Origin: Falciphora oryzae
Taxonomy: Eukaryota > Ascomycota > Sordariomycetes > Magnaporthales > Magnaporthaceae
Length of the DNA: 64,000 nucleotides
NCBI GenBank assembly: GCA_000733355.1
Contig: JNVV01000022.1
Span: forward strand, 207,319 to 271,318
Reading direction: 5' to 3'
Shown in pieces: positions 11,180-22,900 of this stretch. The translations under genes were made by a program, and so were the position numbers. Numbering within the stretch: the first letter of the stretch is position 1; every line of letters starts with the position of its first letter. The notes beneath the pieces were generated by a model. The model did not search any database. It was not told the origin of the DNA and saw only the letters and a list, made by a program, of their open reading frames with translations.

Positions 11180-13804
11180 TTACGCTGCCAGCGCGTACTC
11201 GGATACGGGCTGAAGGCCCTGGCCAACATCCCCTGACCCGTGGCAGATGGTGGTTTCTGAAACAGAGTCGCTCATTTCCTCCGAGGAAGACGTGGCATCT
11301 GGGTCGTTATCAGTCGTGCTGACGGTGGATGTCACCGGTGTTGAAGTTTGTGTCTGTCCAACCGCCAATGGGATAGCGTCTGACGGAGATTGAGAGGTCG
11401 GCAACACATGCTGGTCTTCCGCCTCTACCTCCTGCCGCTGCTGGGCTTCCTGCCTAGACGTCATGTCAGATTCTCCCTGTGGGCTTGAGTACTGCTCGGG
11501 GCTTCCTGGAAACGCTTGCTCAGGCGTCTGGGAAAGACCCTGGATGACATCCTCAAGGGTTTGTATGGGTTCTAGAAGAGATCGGCCCTGCGTATCCGCT
11601 CCGTCTTGCACCTGGGTTTCTGCCGAAGACTCTATAGGGGCCATTATGGGGCTCAAGGGTAGAGTCTCGGTGTGGCCTTCGACTGGTAGCTCGGACTGGG
11701 CTTGAGTGTCTGGTAGGGTACCCTGCGGTGGACTTGGAACCCCGTCCGCCTGGGCATCTGCCTGTGTGTCTGCAGTCACGTCCTCGGGGCACTCGTCGAC
11801 GACCTGGCTCTCCGCAGGTGCCTGTGCTCCCTCCCTTGTTTGTTCCTCTTGTCCAAGTGAGGGCGCGCCCTCGAAAAAGCCCTCATTCCCGGAGAATAGC
11901 GGTGGCTGAATCTCCTCATCGGGGCTACGGGTCCCGCTCAGTGGGCGTCGGGTCTTTGCCGGCACCACCGTCGGGGTTTGATTGAGGCGGGGCCCATCGC
12001 GCGTCTGGGCCACCGGGCGCTGGGCGTCCTTGAACCGATTCCAACGCCGGTACCATGGAACCTTTTCTTTACCCATCATCTGCCTCCACTGCTTGGTCCG
12101 CCTGGTGGTCACATCCGGCGAGGTCTCCCTATGGAGTTTCCTGCGGTAATATCTTCCCAGTTTCGAATCCTTGATTTTGTCCTTGAGCTTCTGAGTCCAC
12201 CCACCGCCTCGCAGGTCTGCCTGATGAGAGCGGCGGTACCGGCGATGAGGAGATGACGGGCTGCCAACACTACGCGAGTGCTTCTGGAGCGCAGCAGTGG
12301 CATGCTTCCCTCCGGGCAGGGTGATAGGCTCGTCTGCCATGAGGTCGTCAGACTGTCGCGGATGGCACCGGATGGAGGTGATCGAAACATCTGATAGTGT
12401 CGGCAGAGTTGAGCCAGGCAGGCTGATGGCGTCTTCGAGCCCATCGAAGATGCTGTCGTGGATGCTAGGTGTTGGCCGCTCCCGCAGCGCAACCGTGAAT
12501 ACGTCCTCAACTGCAGGCGCGGACGGCGTTGCCAGTCCGGGTGCGGGCGATTCGATTTGCTGCGTCTCGTGTTGATGACGAGCCTGCGCCTTTTCGAGAG
12601 ACACACCCTCTGGGCCATCCTGCAGGCTCTCAACCGTAGTGACAGTATCGGTCTCAGCTCGAGCGCATTCGTCTGAACATGTACCCTCGCGACCTGGCCG
12701 GCAAGCGGCAGAGGAAGACGACGACCGGAAGAGTGACGACAGCTGGCCACCGGGTTTGCCAAAGCGTGTCAGAGATGAGAACCAACGGTGCCGCGTCGAG
12801 GCCGACGGCAGGCTGGGTATCTCTGGAGAGGCACGCATGCCCTCGGACGGGTACGAGGATGATGCGCTGCGGACAGCCTGGAGGCGCTGATCCGCCGAGC
12901 CCTCGTCCCAAATTGTGTCGCATTGTTTTCCACCCAGAAGCCCCATGGCCCAGGGGGCGGAGCTGGTCCGAGGCTTGCCATCGCCTCCCCGCAATGTCAG
13001 GGACTCGAATGATCCGAAAGGGCTTCCGAAGAAGAATTGGTAGGGTTCCAGAGGTTGAGGGGTTACGATTCTGTCGACGTATACCAAGGAGCTCTCAATG
13101 GCCTCGTACGAGTCACCCTCGTCGAGCTCGGGGCCGCTCTGGTGCTGGGGCGCTGAAGAAGAGATGTTTTGGGCCGAGCGGGCTCTGGGAGCAGGCGTGG
13201 CAGTTGCATGGGCGGCAGCACTAGAGGTGCTCCGGTTGGTAGGCCGGTTGGTGAGCGCATTGGCGGGTCCAGCAGCCTCGCCGTGGGGGGCAGGCAGGTG
13301 TCGGTTGTTGAGACCGCTCCGGGCGTTCTCGTCAGAGACGATGCCGCCAGCAGGCAGACGGCCCTGAGGACCGGTCCTCCCCTAAAGACCTGCAAGGGGC
13401 GACTGATCGGGCTGTGTTCGGTGGCGCTGTACCGCATAGCTGCCGCTGCTGCTCTCGCCGCTGACATCGCGGCGTGGACCCCTAACAGTCTGGCTGCCCT
13501 GGTAGATGCCGGGGCGGATGGACCGCCGCTGAGTAGGCAGGCTCGGGAGGGACATGTGATACATCTTGCTCGGGGGTGCAGAGTTGATTTCTGAGAATGT
13601 CATATGGGTTACTGGCTTGAGAAATACTTTGCAGCCTTCTAAAGCGATGCTAGAGCCCAAAAGCCACACAGACGGCGGCGAAACGATGCTGCTCGTCGTG
13701 TCTGGGCCAAAGAGGCTGGGGTGGAAGATGTGATACTGAGATGCACTGGAGCGAGGCGAGAGAGCCAGAGGGAGCTGGACAAGGGAGAGAGATAGTTGGG
13801 CCAT
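11180..13804 (-). CDS. Large disordered hypothetical protein with an in-frame TAG
   Basis: Reading the minus strand from ATG 13804 to the stop at 11180, one frame stays open for 874 codons except for a single TAG at 13384-13382. The N-terminal part (MAQLSLSLVQL, then YHIFHPSLFGPD) looks structured, and the rest is Ser/Pro/Gln-rich and probably disordered. A Lys/Arg-rich block near 12020-12230 (KLKDKIKDSKLGRYYRRKL) could bind nucleic acid or membrane. I do not recognise the family. The TAG could be removed by a 51-nt intron, GTACAG at 13432 to TTTAG at 13382, which keeps the frame and gives about 857 residues, but no good branch site is visible. Otherwise it is a nonsense mutation or sequence error. 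The gene is divergent from NUO-29.9. Confidence 0.6.
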
Positions 13805-14463
13805 AATCCCAACAAACTCAACATCTACATTGCTCCTTCTCTAACACCCTTGGTGAGAGGCAGGCGCTTTCCTGGCGGATTGGCTGGTGCCTAACTCTTT
13901 CAAAGGCAGCACTGGTCCCTTTGAAGAGCAGGCGCCGGCCAGGAGTGATCACAAGAGTTGAAGCTGCACAAACGTCTCCCAAACCTCGACCGATACGAAA
14001 TTACTCAAGGAAAGAGGCACGAGGCAATCTCTGGAGGCAGGCGGCCACTTGGCAACGAGGAAGGCAGGATGCAGCACGCGGAGGAGAATCAGGTGGTGTT
14101 GAAGTGTCTGGATGTGAATGGCACAACGACCTAGGTACGCATCTCCTTTGAAAGGATTTTGGAGAAAATTCCCGTTTATCAGACGCAGGCGTCTTGGGAT
14201 ATCAACCAACTCCAGATTTCCCATGAATCGAGGCGGGTGGCTGTTCTCCGTGGGCCTGACGAGAAGATTTATCTCCTGTCGCATGTGACATATCACGTGG
14301 AGTGCTTTGCAGAGCTCCGCGATTGAGCCTGTCAAGTCCCCACTTTGCCTCATCGACGTCTGGATCGAGAGCTTGATAGGAAACCTCGAGCGAAGCCGGT
14401 GCGACGACGGCCACCAGCAAAACCTACCACACCGGGCCAATTGACTGACCAGCACACCTCACG
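13805..14463. other. Divergent promoter region
   Basis: The 659 bp between the start codons of the disordered protein (-) and the complex I subunit (+) should hold both promoters. A 168-codon minus-strand frame covers 13949-14455 but shows no family features, so I do not call it a gene. Confidence 0.5.
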
Positions 14464-15366
14464 ATGCGCCGGACGATACAACGACTCGCCAGCGTCAAGC
14501 CGGCACGCTACCTCGAGCCCGGCACGCCGACGGGCCTGACGGGCCTGCGCACCCACGCCTCGCCTCGCGCCACCCTTCTCTACCTGTACTCGAGCACCCT
14601 AGAGCAGCTCAAGGCCGTGCCCGAGCACTCGGTCTACCGCCAGTCTGTCGAGGCCCTGACCAAGCACCGCATGGCCATCGTCGAGGCCGCCGTCCCGCCC
14701 GGCCACGCCGAGTGGCTGGCCCGCGCCCAAAAGATCATTGCCGCGGACCCGGCCCGCTTCGAGGCCTCGGCCGCAAAGGGCCGTGTCGACGGCGGCGGCG
14801 TCGCCCGCGTCGAGAGGGACGGCGCCAGTTACCTGATCCGCCACATGCCGCGCGTGCGCGACGTCCGTGACCAGGAGTGGGACGGCGAGATCGACGAGGG
14901 CCCCGAGCTGGAGGGTACCAGGACCGACGAGGAGCGTGCCGAGCAGGCTGTGATCTTCACCAGGAAGCCCCACGATAGCCCTTCCTCCCAGACTGCGTGG
15001 GAGCCCGAGCCCCAGCTTACCGCGGACCAGTAAGCCTGCACCCCGCATACCTGGCTCATGTGTCCAGCACGTTTCGAACCATTCAGCTGCATGGAGGCTA
15101 ATGCCGGTATTTCGTGATATAGGATCGAGGAGATCGAGAACAAGATTGGTGCTGGTCTTATTGAGGAGGTTGTTCAGGTTGCCGAGGGCGAGCTGAAGTT
15201 GGTCACTACCATGGCCCAGGCCAAGGTGTAAGTCGGTCTATCGCGCCTCCATGACCAGATATAAACCACCAATGGCAGCATACTGACAAATCTGTACTCT
15301 AGATGGGAGAGCTTAGACGAGCAGCCCGCCGAGGGCCAGTGGGTTTACTTTGAGCGGAAGGCCTAA
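14464..15366 (+). CDS. nuo-29.9: NADH:ubiquinone oxidoreductase 29.9 kDa subunit (NDUFA5-like)
   Basis: Three exons, 14464-15029, 15123-15227 and 15303-15366, give 244 residues. Donors are GTAAGC and GTAAGT, and acceptors are ATAG and CTAG. The N terminus (MRRTIQRLASVKPARYLEPG) is basic and without acidic residues, as in a mitochondrial targeting sequence. The conserved NDUFA5 core follows: TGLTGLRTHASPRATLLYLYSSTLEQL, then VYRQSVEALTKHRMAIVE. The C terminus ends in WESLDEQPAEGQWVYFERKA, typical of the fungal 29.9 kDa form, which is longer than the animal B13 subunit. It is an accessory subunit on the matrix arm of respiratory complex I. The call is secure from these conserved blocks. Confidence 0.93.
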
Positions 15367-15990
15367 TCAACGACAGTCGCATGGCGGGCGTTTTGTATCA
15401 GCATAGATGTGGGCTCTCGTTGGGAAGAGACAGCGGGAAGAGTCCATGCTGCATAGTAGAATGAGACTGGCGGGGATGTACATACGGGCCGAGGCCCGGA
15501 CGGGTTGCAAGGAGGCAAAAAGCGTTCTTGCGGGGCAACATGCATTGCAAGCCAATGTCCAGGACGTCCGTATGTGTGAATATGCCCAACGCCGATTGTG
15601 ATGATCGCAGAGGAATTTGTGATCCAAAAGTGTCTTTGGGATGGGGACCTACGGGGGCGCGGTGATACAGCCTCTGGTTGGATTTCTGATTCATGCTGTT
15701 AAAGCGGCTTTTGATGCCAAGAAGTGTTGTCGTTTGTGGCTAGGCGTAGATGAGGCATGACACTATCACCGACAGACGTCGTTTTTTTTTTTTTTGGAGC
15801 ATATGAAAATAAAATAGTCGGGCGACCGATGGTCCCTGTTTCCATCGAATTTCTTTTGCAAATGGGGTTTGATCGCAAAAGCCCAATTTCCTAGGAGAGT
15901 TCCAGCTCCATTGATTTCCATGACATTTTGAGAAACTCTCAATCACGCGCACCAAGACTTAGTCGACGAGATGCATATCGCACATAAACG
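15367..15990. other. Intergenic region; no gene seen
   Basis: 624 bp between two plus-strand genes. It contains a 15-base T run near 15781 and no supportable coding frame. It should carry the NUO-29.9 3' untranslated region and the RRN11 promoter. Confidence 0.5.
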
Positions 15991-16830
15991 ATGGCGCAGA
16001 TAAACCCACCTTCTTTCGCCCATACTCCCCGCGAGCCCTCCCACAAGCGGAAACGCTCAGACTCGGTAGCCCCCAGCAGCAGCTTCTCAGTCGAGGGGAG
16101 CGGCGCCATCAACCCCCTCTCCTACACGCCCGCGACCCTCCGCCAGCTCCAGGTCGCCGGGCACGGCGACGCGGACCTGCTGCCGTCCACCTCGGTCGCG
16201 CAGTTCCCGCACCGTCCGCTGCCGCCGTCCCCGCCGCCGCCGGGCCGGCGCGCCGGCGCGCCCTCCCCGTTCTCCCGCGCCCCCTCTGCAGGTTGGGACA
16301 CGGAAGGCGGCGGCGACGATGAGAATGGCGACAACGGCGGCGGCGACCCCGAGGACGCGCGCCGCGCGGCCCGCGGCAGGCAGCACAGGGCGGAGCACGC
16401 GCACCGGGTCGCGGACCGGCACCTCGGGGCGCTGACTGCCGTGGCGCACCGCGCGCTCGAGGAGGGCGACATCCCGCGCGCCAAGCGCGCCTTCGGGCTG
16501 CTGGTGCGCTCCGAGGTCTGGGGCCGGCCCGTCGACCTGCGCAAGAACAGCTACTGGGCCGTCGGGGCCGAGATCCTGATGCGGCAGGGCGAGGACGCAG
16601 AGCAGGAGGAGGAGGGCGGAGTGCCCCGGCGCTGGGGCCGCGCGGCCAACATGCCGGCCGTCAGGGACTTCTTCATGGCGCTGATCCACCAGTACCCCTA
16701 CAACAAGCTCCACCCGCGCGCCGTGTCGGCGCTCGACTTTTGGCCGGCCCTGCTGGGCTGCGAGCTGTACAACACGTACACGGAGCACGTGCGCGCGCTG
16801 CGCCGACTGGAGACGGCCGAGGCGGAGGAG

Positions 16831-16861
<31 letters not shown>

Positions 16862-17409
16862 GGGACGGGTGGAGCGGCGGGCCCATGGACGAGGATGACG
16901 ACGGACATGGCGGCGACGGAGGATACGGGGCTGGGGCCAGGCGCAACCAGCACGCCGCGGCCAGAGCCGAGCGTCAGTTCGTGGCCAGGGACCAGCTCCG
17001 GCGCGATGCGCTGCGGCAGATGCGTGAGGTCGCCAGGAGCGTGGACGACCTGATGGTCGGCCCCCCGTACTCTGTCAGCCACGAGCTGCTCCGTCTGCGC
17101 GGCATGGTCGCGCTCTACATGGGCGACCTCGCCATGCCTCCGCCGAGGCGGCAGCCGTCCGGTCGGGAAGGAGGCGAGGATGACGGTCACGATGTGGAGC
17201 TCCACGAGGCCAGGACCCAGCGAGACACCGAGCGAGAGCGGGCCAGGCGGAGGTTTTCCAAGATGCTCGAGGATGGCGGGGAGGTGGAGGACTGGATTAG
17301 GGAGTTCGTCACGCACGGCTACGCGGATGGCGATGGGGACGATGACGACAGTAGCATCACCAACCTTCAAAGCTTATCTTCTTCGTTGCCCATAAGGGGC
17401 CGCCGGTAG
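15991..17409 (+). CDS. RRN11: RNA polymerase I core factor subunit Rrn11-like
   Basis: Single exon, 472 residues. The N-terminal 110 residues are Pro/Ser-rich and include a basic patch (KRKRSD) that could serve as a nuclear signal. A helical tetratricopeptide-like region follows (about 130-270): HLGALTAVAHRALEEGD, IPRAKRAFGLLVRSEVW, a segment with DLRKNSYWAVGAEILM, then FFMALIHQYPYNKLHP. This arrangement is characteristic of the Pol I-specific initiation factor Rrn11 family, part of the core factor that recruits RNA polymerase I to rDNA promoters in the nucleolus. An acidic, Gly/Asp-rich insertion (about 277-313) and an acidic tail are low complexity. GC content is high throughout, so long shadow frames exist on the other strand. 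The call is by motif memory, not by search. Confidence 0.8.
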
Positions 17410-17530
17410 GGGCTAGCCTGTTTATCTAGGTGCCCTAGGTATCTAGCTCGCAATGCAAAACAAAAGACAAAACAGCCCCCCTGCAAGTATCTACCAATTG
17501 GCGCCCGCCCCATGGCCAATACTTCTACTT

Positions 17531-19930
17531 CTAGGAAGTCTGGGGGGTACCACGGCGGTCAGGCGCAGGCGTCGACTCGCCACCGTGCCAACGCTGCAGG
17601 ATGAGGGCGAGGTTGCCGCTTCCTACGACAATACACCAACAGCCGTCGACGCTCCACGCCACCTGACGGCCCAGGAACCCAATCTTGCTGTTGCTTAGGT
17701 GCTCGATCCGGTGAGGCCTGATGACGGCCTGCGGGTCGCTGACGTCGTAGCGAGACTCCCACTGCTCGGCCCTGGCCTCCTTGGTGCCAAACATGTCGAG
17801 GAGATCCGCCGGCTCCGAAGGGGCAGCGGCGGACGGAGCAGAGGGAGCACCACCGCTAGCAGCAACGGCGCTAGAGGCCGGGGCGCCGACGACCTCGGCG
17901 TCGGGCGTCGACGCGGCCCTGGAGGTCTCGCGGCGCAGCTCCCTATCTGTGCCCGAGGTCTCCGTCCGTAGCTTGCTCAGGGCGGGCGGCGCGGCGGCGG
18001 CGGCCCCGCCCTTCTTACGCTGGCGGATGGGCTCGAGCCAGTGCGGCCTGCGGGGGAGGGGGGCGCCGGCGGCGCGGGCGCGGCACTGGTCCGGGTCCGG
18101 GTCCGTGACGTCGCGGACGAAGTCGGCGTAGCCGGTGAAGCGGGCCATGTCCCAGAACATGATCTTGGAGGCCGTGTCGCAGAAGGCGAGCACGGGGTGC
18201 ATCCCCCTCGTCTGCAGCATGCTGAAGCGCATAAAGAACTGGTGCCCGCAGCCCTTGATGGAGAACTTGAGCAGGCGCGTGTACGCGGACGCGCACGTCT
18301 GCGGGTTGGCCGAGGGGGGCACGAACGACGAGCGCGTCAGCTTGGCCGGGTCGTGATTCGTAGGCGCGTCCGAGGCTGGTGGTGGCGGGTCGTGCGAGCT
18401 GAAGCCCTCGACCCGCCAGAGGACGATGGTGTCCTCGTGGCAGGCCTTGGAGAGTATCATGTCTCCATAGAAAGCGACGCTGTTCAGGGCGGTGTTTGTT
18501 AGACCGATGCCGTTCTCAATGATGGACGGTACTCCTTTTCACCAGAGGAACGTCGTCGCGAATCTAGGGCATACATACCAGTCAACCAATCCAGTGTGCA
18601 ACTCTGACGTCGAGAAGTGTGGGTAGTAGTTGACGATTGGCTGGTCCACATGTCCCTTGGGGAGATCTGGCAGAGTCCACTGCGCATTCCTATTAGCACG
18701 CGATCGATTCAGATCAGGTCAGGCGGAAGTGTCAGGTATTGTCTATCCGACGTACCAGATTGACCGTCGTGTCGTGGCCTGCAGAGAGGACATATCTACC
18801 AGTTTGGTGAAATGCCTACACGTTCTTGTCAGCTTGGGGTAGCTTTAAGATTAGGATAGAAGTGTGGTCTCAGATACTGACCACGCTGAGAAGATTCCAG
18901 GAGTGGCCCTCGCCTCCAAGAATACACACACATGGCTGTTTCGCATGGACGGGATCTAGACTCCAGATACGGACGGTGGTATCGTCCGAGGCCGATGCTA
19001 TGATGAGAGGGTTGTCGGGTGAAGTAGCGAGGTCGTTGATTTCCTAGTGTGACATTAGAGTCTATTCGTAAAGTTTCTTGTGCTACTGGGAACAAAAAAT
19101 ATGATCCTGTAGATATACTTACACCTCCGTGGCCAACGAGTGTCTACATCACACACGCCCGGGCATGTTAGCTGTTATTCACCGTTGGGATTCACATGCA
19201 GACTCACTTTGAACAAAGCTCCTTTGACAACGTCGTAGACTTTGACCTTGCGGTCTCTGCCGCTGATGGCCAGGTACGGAGCCTCGGTGACGGCATCTTT
19301 GGTCCACGTGCAGGAACAGTTCACGACTCCGCTCTGTTTGTTGCACAAGTCGTTAGCAAGTCGAATTCTCAGGAGATACCGGAGAGTGAAAATGGGAGCT
19401 GTAATTTCGGACTCACATCATCATCCCTGACGACTTTGATAATCTCGCATGGATTCGTTTCCTTGTCGGTGGTGGCAGTAATGCGGCAAATGACAACCTA
19501 GGGGAAACGGGCAGCCTTGTGAGTTCAATGTTGCATATTTTTGGTGGGCCATTTCCGAGTTGGCATGGCATCAGCTCCTAGGTACTCACATGCTTCTTGC
19601 TGACAGCCGCAAATATGGGAGGCGAGCCTGGCGGGTTGTATGGGTAGAATTTCACGTCAAAGAACTCTGGGGCAGACACAGCAGCGGTTAGTCGGGTTGG
19701 TTCGTTAGAATTGTGGGAGTTGAGAAGTCTGCTGTAACGGAACCGACCCCCCGAATCGCGACTGTCGTCGTCTAGCAGGTGGTGGTCGTCCTACCACGCA
19801 AACGAACCAAGGTTAGCACGATGGCCTGCAGCCTTAGTTGTGCTATAAAATCAGGGGCACTTACCTCGAACCCGAACGAAGCGCGCAGCTTGGGAAGTTC
19901 CCACTCGTCGGGTACGTCGGCCGCAGGCAT
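17531..19930 (-). CDS. EED: Polycomb repressive complex 2 subunit EED (WD40)
   Basis: Intron-rich minus-strand gene. The earliest in-frame ATG is at 19930 (MPAADVPDEWELPKLRASF), but an upstream exon is possible because the frame stays open to about 20340 without another ATG. Exons spell the WD40 propeller in order: DDHHLLDDDSRDSGGRFRYS, FFDVKFYPYNPPGSPPIFAA, SGRDRKVKVYDVVKG, LVGHGGEINDLATSPDNPL, SASDDTTVRIWSLDP, GHSWNLLSVAFH, LSAGHDTTVNLWTLPDLPKG, SKACHEDTIVLWRVEGF and, near the end, RQVAWSVDGCWCIVVGSGN. EED reads trimethylated H3K27 and stimulates the KMT6/EZH2 methyltransferase in the nucleus (family knowledge). A low-complexity Ala/Ser insertion lies between the last two blades (about 17790-18050). 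At least seven introns, with donors such as GTAAGT at 19864. The first exon is the uncertain part. Confidence 0.88.
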
Positions 19931-22900
19931 CTCTCCTCGTGCCGCAGCTGCCGCGTTGCGTCCCTTTCCTCTGGCCCTGCCTTTGCCTTTGGGGTGGATG
20001 GGGATTGATAGGACTGGAGGGCGCCCTGCCCGCGACTCGCCATCAGGAGCATTGGTGGGTGGGGCTCGTCGCCGTTTGGAGCGGTTGTGCCCCGCTTTTT
20101 GACGGACGCGACTCTGCGGTATTGAGTGGCACACTTGTTGGTCGCTCCCGGCGCGGTCTACGGCCCCCGCTCCGCTCCGACGGCTCTTCTTTGGCCTCCT
20201 GCAAGAGGTTGCTGCGGCCGAGGCACACAGCCGGCGCCGCCTAAACCGCGTACCGTGGTATGGGATTTGCAGGTAGCCAATGCGTGCAGTGGCTGCCAAC
20301 ACTAATCTTCGAACCGTCGGTCCTCTCCTTTCAAGTTCCAATCCAGGCGTCTTTATAGCATCACCTCTACGGCCACAAGGCCGTATGTGTGCCTTCTACG
20401 TTTGTGCTAAGGACGTCAAGTTGGTCGAGGAAGTTGATGTAGATCTGCCAGAGAGCTAAGAGAAGAGGGACCGGCAAAGCGAACATATTTATATATAAGC
20501 TAATATGCGAGGAAAGCGATGCATACCCAAAGACAACTCGTGATGTTTTTATATCGGCGCCATTTGTTTTTTTTCGCCTGTGGTTTGCTGCGTCTCCCTC
20601 TGGGGTAATTGTTTCTGGAGTCATGTTACCGCGTAAGTTATACAAGCCAGGAGTTGACAGGCAACTGACGAGCTCGATTCGTGAACAGCGTAGGGGAACC
20701 TAAGATGGAATCGATCACGAGAAGGGAAGGGCAAGGAGAGCGATAGGCCCAAGGCGAGGTGTATACAAGATCTATCTCCAGCCGCTTTGACCGTACCACG
20801 GCTGAGAGCACGCATAGCAGGGTCTGTCGGCGACGGGGCCTGGTGCTGACTGAATTTTATGATAAATACATGCCTTGATGGACATGTAAGCAGTCGGCTG
20901 TATTCTGATACATCAAGGCCCCTGAGTGCCCGGTGGTAAGGAGGTTGGTTGCTGGTGATTCTACAAGCACGCCCGGATTGGGCTTCGTTCTCGTGTCATG
21001 GAGTACCACGGAATCCAAGCAAAACGTGTCAGGGACATATCCCTGGCCCGCGCGGCTGGTGCTTGACCACACCAAAAATAACCACCTCGCGTCCATCAAA
21101 CTTGATGGATCCCATCTACCAACGTCTCATCGATGGCGGAGACTCAGATGGCTGGCAACGCGAGCTCTCTCGCCGCCTACCGGTGTTTGCTGTTGCGAAG
21201 AGAATACACGAAGTAAGTTGACGCAGGCAGAGCACCAGCTCGGAGCCGAAAGGTTTGGCCGCGAAGATAAATGATATAACGGTGACGATTATTGGCCCGC
21301 TTTTCTATGCGGAGGCAGGATATCCCACCGTGCCCACCTTGCAGCTGAGATCATCACGCAAGGTTTGGGTATTTGATGTTGTCGGGGTCACCGCGCTGAG
21401 CTGGAGACGGACAGCTTCCGCGACCGCCCTCGCAGCCTCTCAAGCATGGGTTAGCGCCAATCAGCGCACTGACGCCAATGAACGGCAGTCGATGGTTGCT
21501 CTCCAACGGGTTCCTGGAGATCGTGGGATTGTGGCTTGACATCCTGGGCCTGATAGCCGGCATGGCGTTTTCTCTTCTTTCTTTTCGTTTGCGCCTGGGA
21601 TATGGACGAATAAGGGCCAGGCGGGACTCTCATGGCTTCGTGGCGGCTTGTTCGGTGCCAAGTAGCACCCCAGGGCTCATCTGCAGCAGCAAAAGTCCCG
21701 ATCACTAATCGCAACAAGGCGGGCCCGGTCCACGGTTACATTCGCCTAGGGAAACAGCTTGGAGGCAACTCGAAGGGTGCGTGTCGTAAAGAAGCGCGAT
21801 TAAATGGCTGGAGCATCAACTTGATGGGAATCGCGGTGCGGCGGACCGTTGTTCTGGGTGGTGGCAGGCCACGCCCCTTGCTTGCGAACGGCGCCAATCC
21901 CAGCACGCCCTGCAGAGCCCGGGGCCAACAGGGTGTATCGCCCCATGCATTCTCGCATGCCCAGCAAGGTGTCCGTCCTTGCCGTCCACCCCCAGCGCCG
22001 GGCATCCGCAACGCTGCGGACAGCGGGAGCAGCCCCAAAGCAGCGGTTCGAATGCGTTCCGCCGGACCCCACCCAAAACGCCTGCCAAATGGATTCCATC
22101 GTCGCTGGATGCAGAAGGAAAGCCGGCGAGCCCCGTAAATTGCGTCCCAGATTAATCGCTTGTCTCGCAAGCTTCTCTCAGAGCAGAAGCTCCGCCCGGC
22201 GGCAGTTCAGGGGCCCTGATGGACGCCGGCCTTTCACTTGGCCCGTTGGTTGAGTTGCGCAGCCGTGGCAGCCCTGCATCTAACCATCCAGCAATGGAGA
22301 AAAAAGAAGTTACGGACGTGCATCGCTGTTCGAGGACGAGGTATACGGGCTCCCTGTCTTGCATCAGATCTGGAGGCGAGGCAGCAATGCTCGTTCGGTG
22401 GAGTTGGTAACTATTGCCTCGTCGAGCAGCTGCATTGGAGCCCTCCACGATGGTGTGTGGTGTCACGGTGTCTTCAGCCGGCCGTGCATCCAATATAAAC
22501 AGGTAATATGGACAAGCACCTGCGGCGAACTGCATCATATCCACGAGCAACCTGCCCGCCCGGCTTCCTGGATTGATATGGGGGGCCTCCGTCGCACAGA
22601 CTGAAAACATTGACGCGCGATTGACAACGGACGTCGATCCCCGCCCCTCGTCCAGGAGCGTAGGGGCCTCTTTTTTTCTTCAACCTTTCTTTTTTATTTC
22701 TTGGGTGCAAAAAAGACATCAACCCATCCACACCCCTCCAACACAAAGAGGCCCCAAAAGCCAAGAGCGGGTCAGCATCGGATTGTGCAGCACACGCACC
22801 ATGAAATTGAAGAAGAGGATGAATGGGGATGGGATGGCATCCCCTGTCGTTGAGCTGCCACCGGACATGAACGTGGTCAAGCAAACATGGAAGAGCTCTG

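Noticed and set aside
13949..14455. 168-codon minus-strand frame in the divergent promoter
   Set aside because: No family features, overlaps other frames, and fills the promoter of two real genes.
16087..17370. 427-codon minus-strand frame over RRN11
   Set aside because: The plus strand carries the Rrn11 motifs. The minus frame is a shadow caused by high GC and third-position bias.
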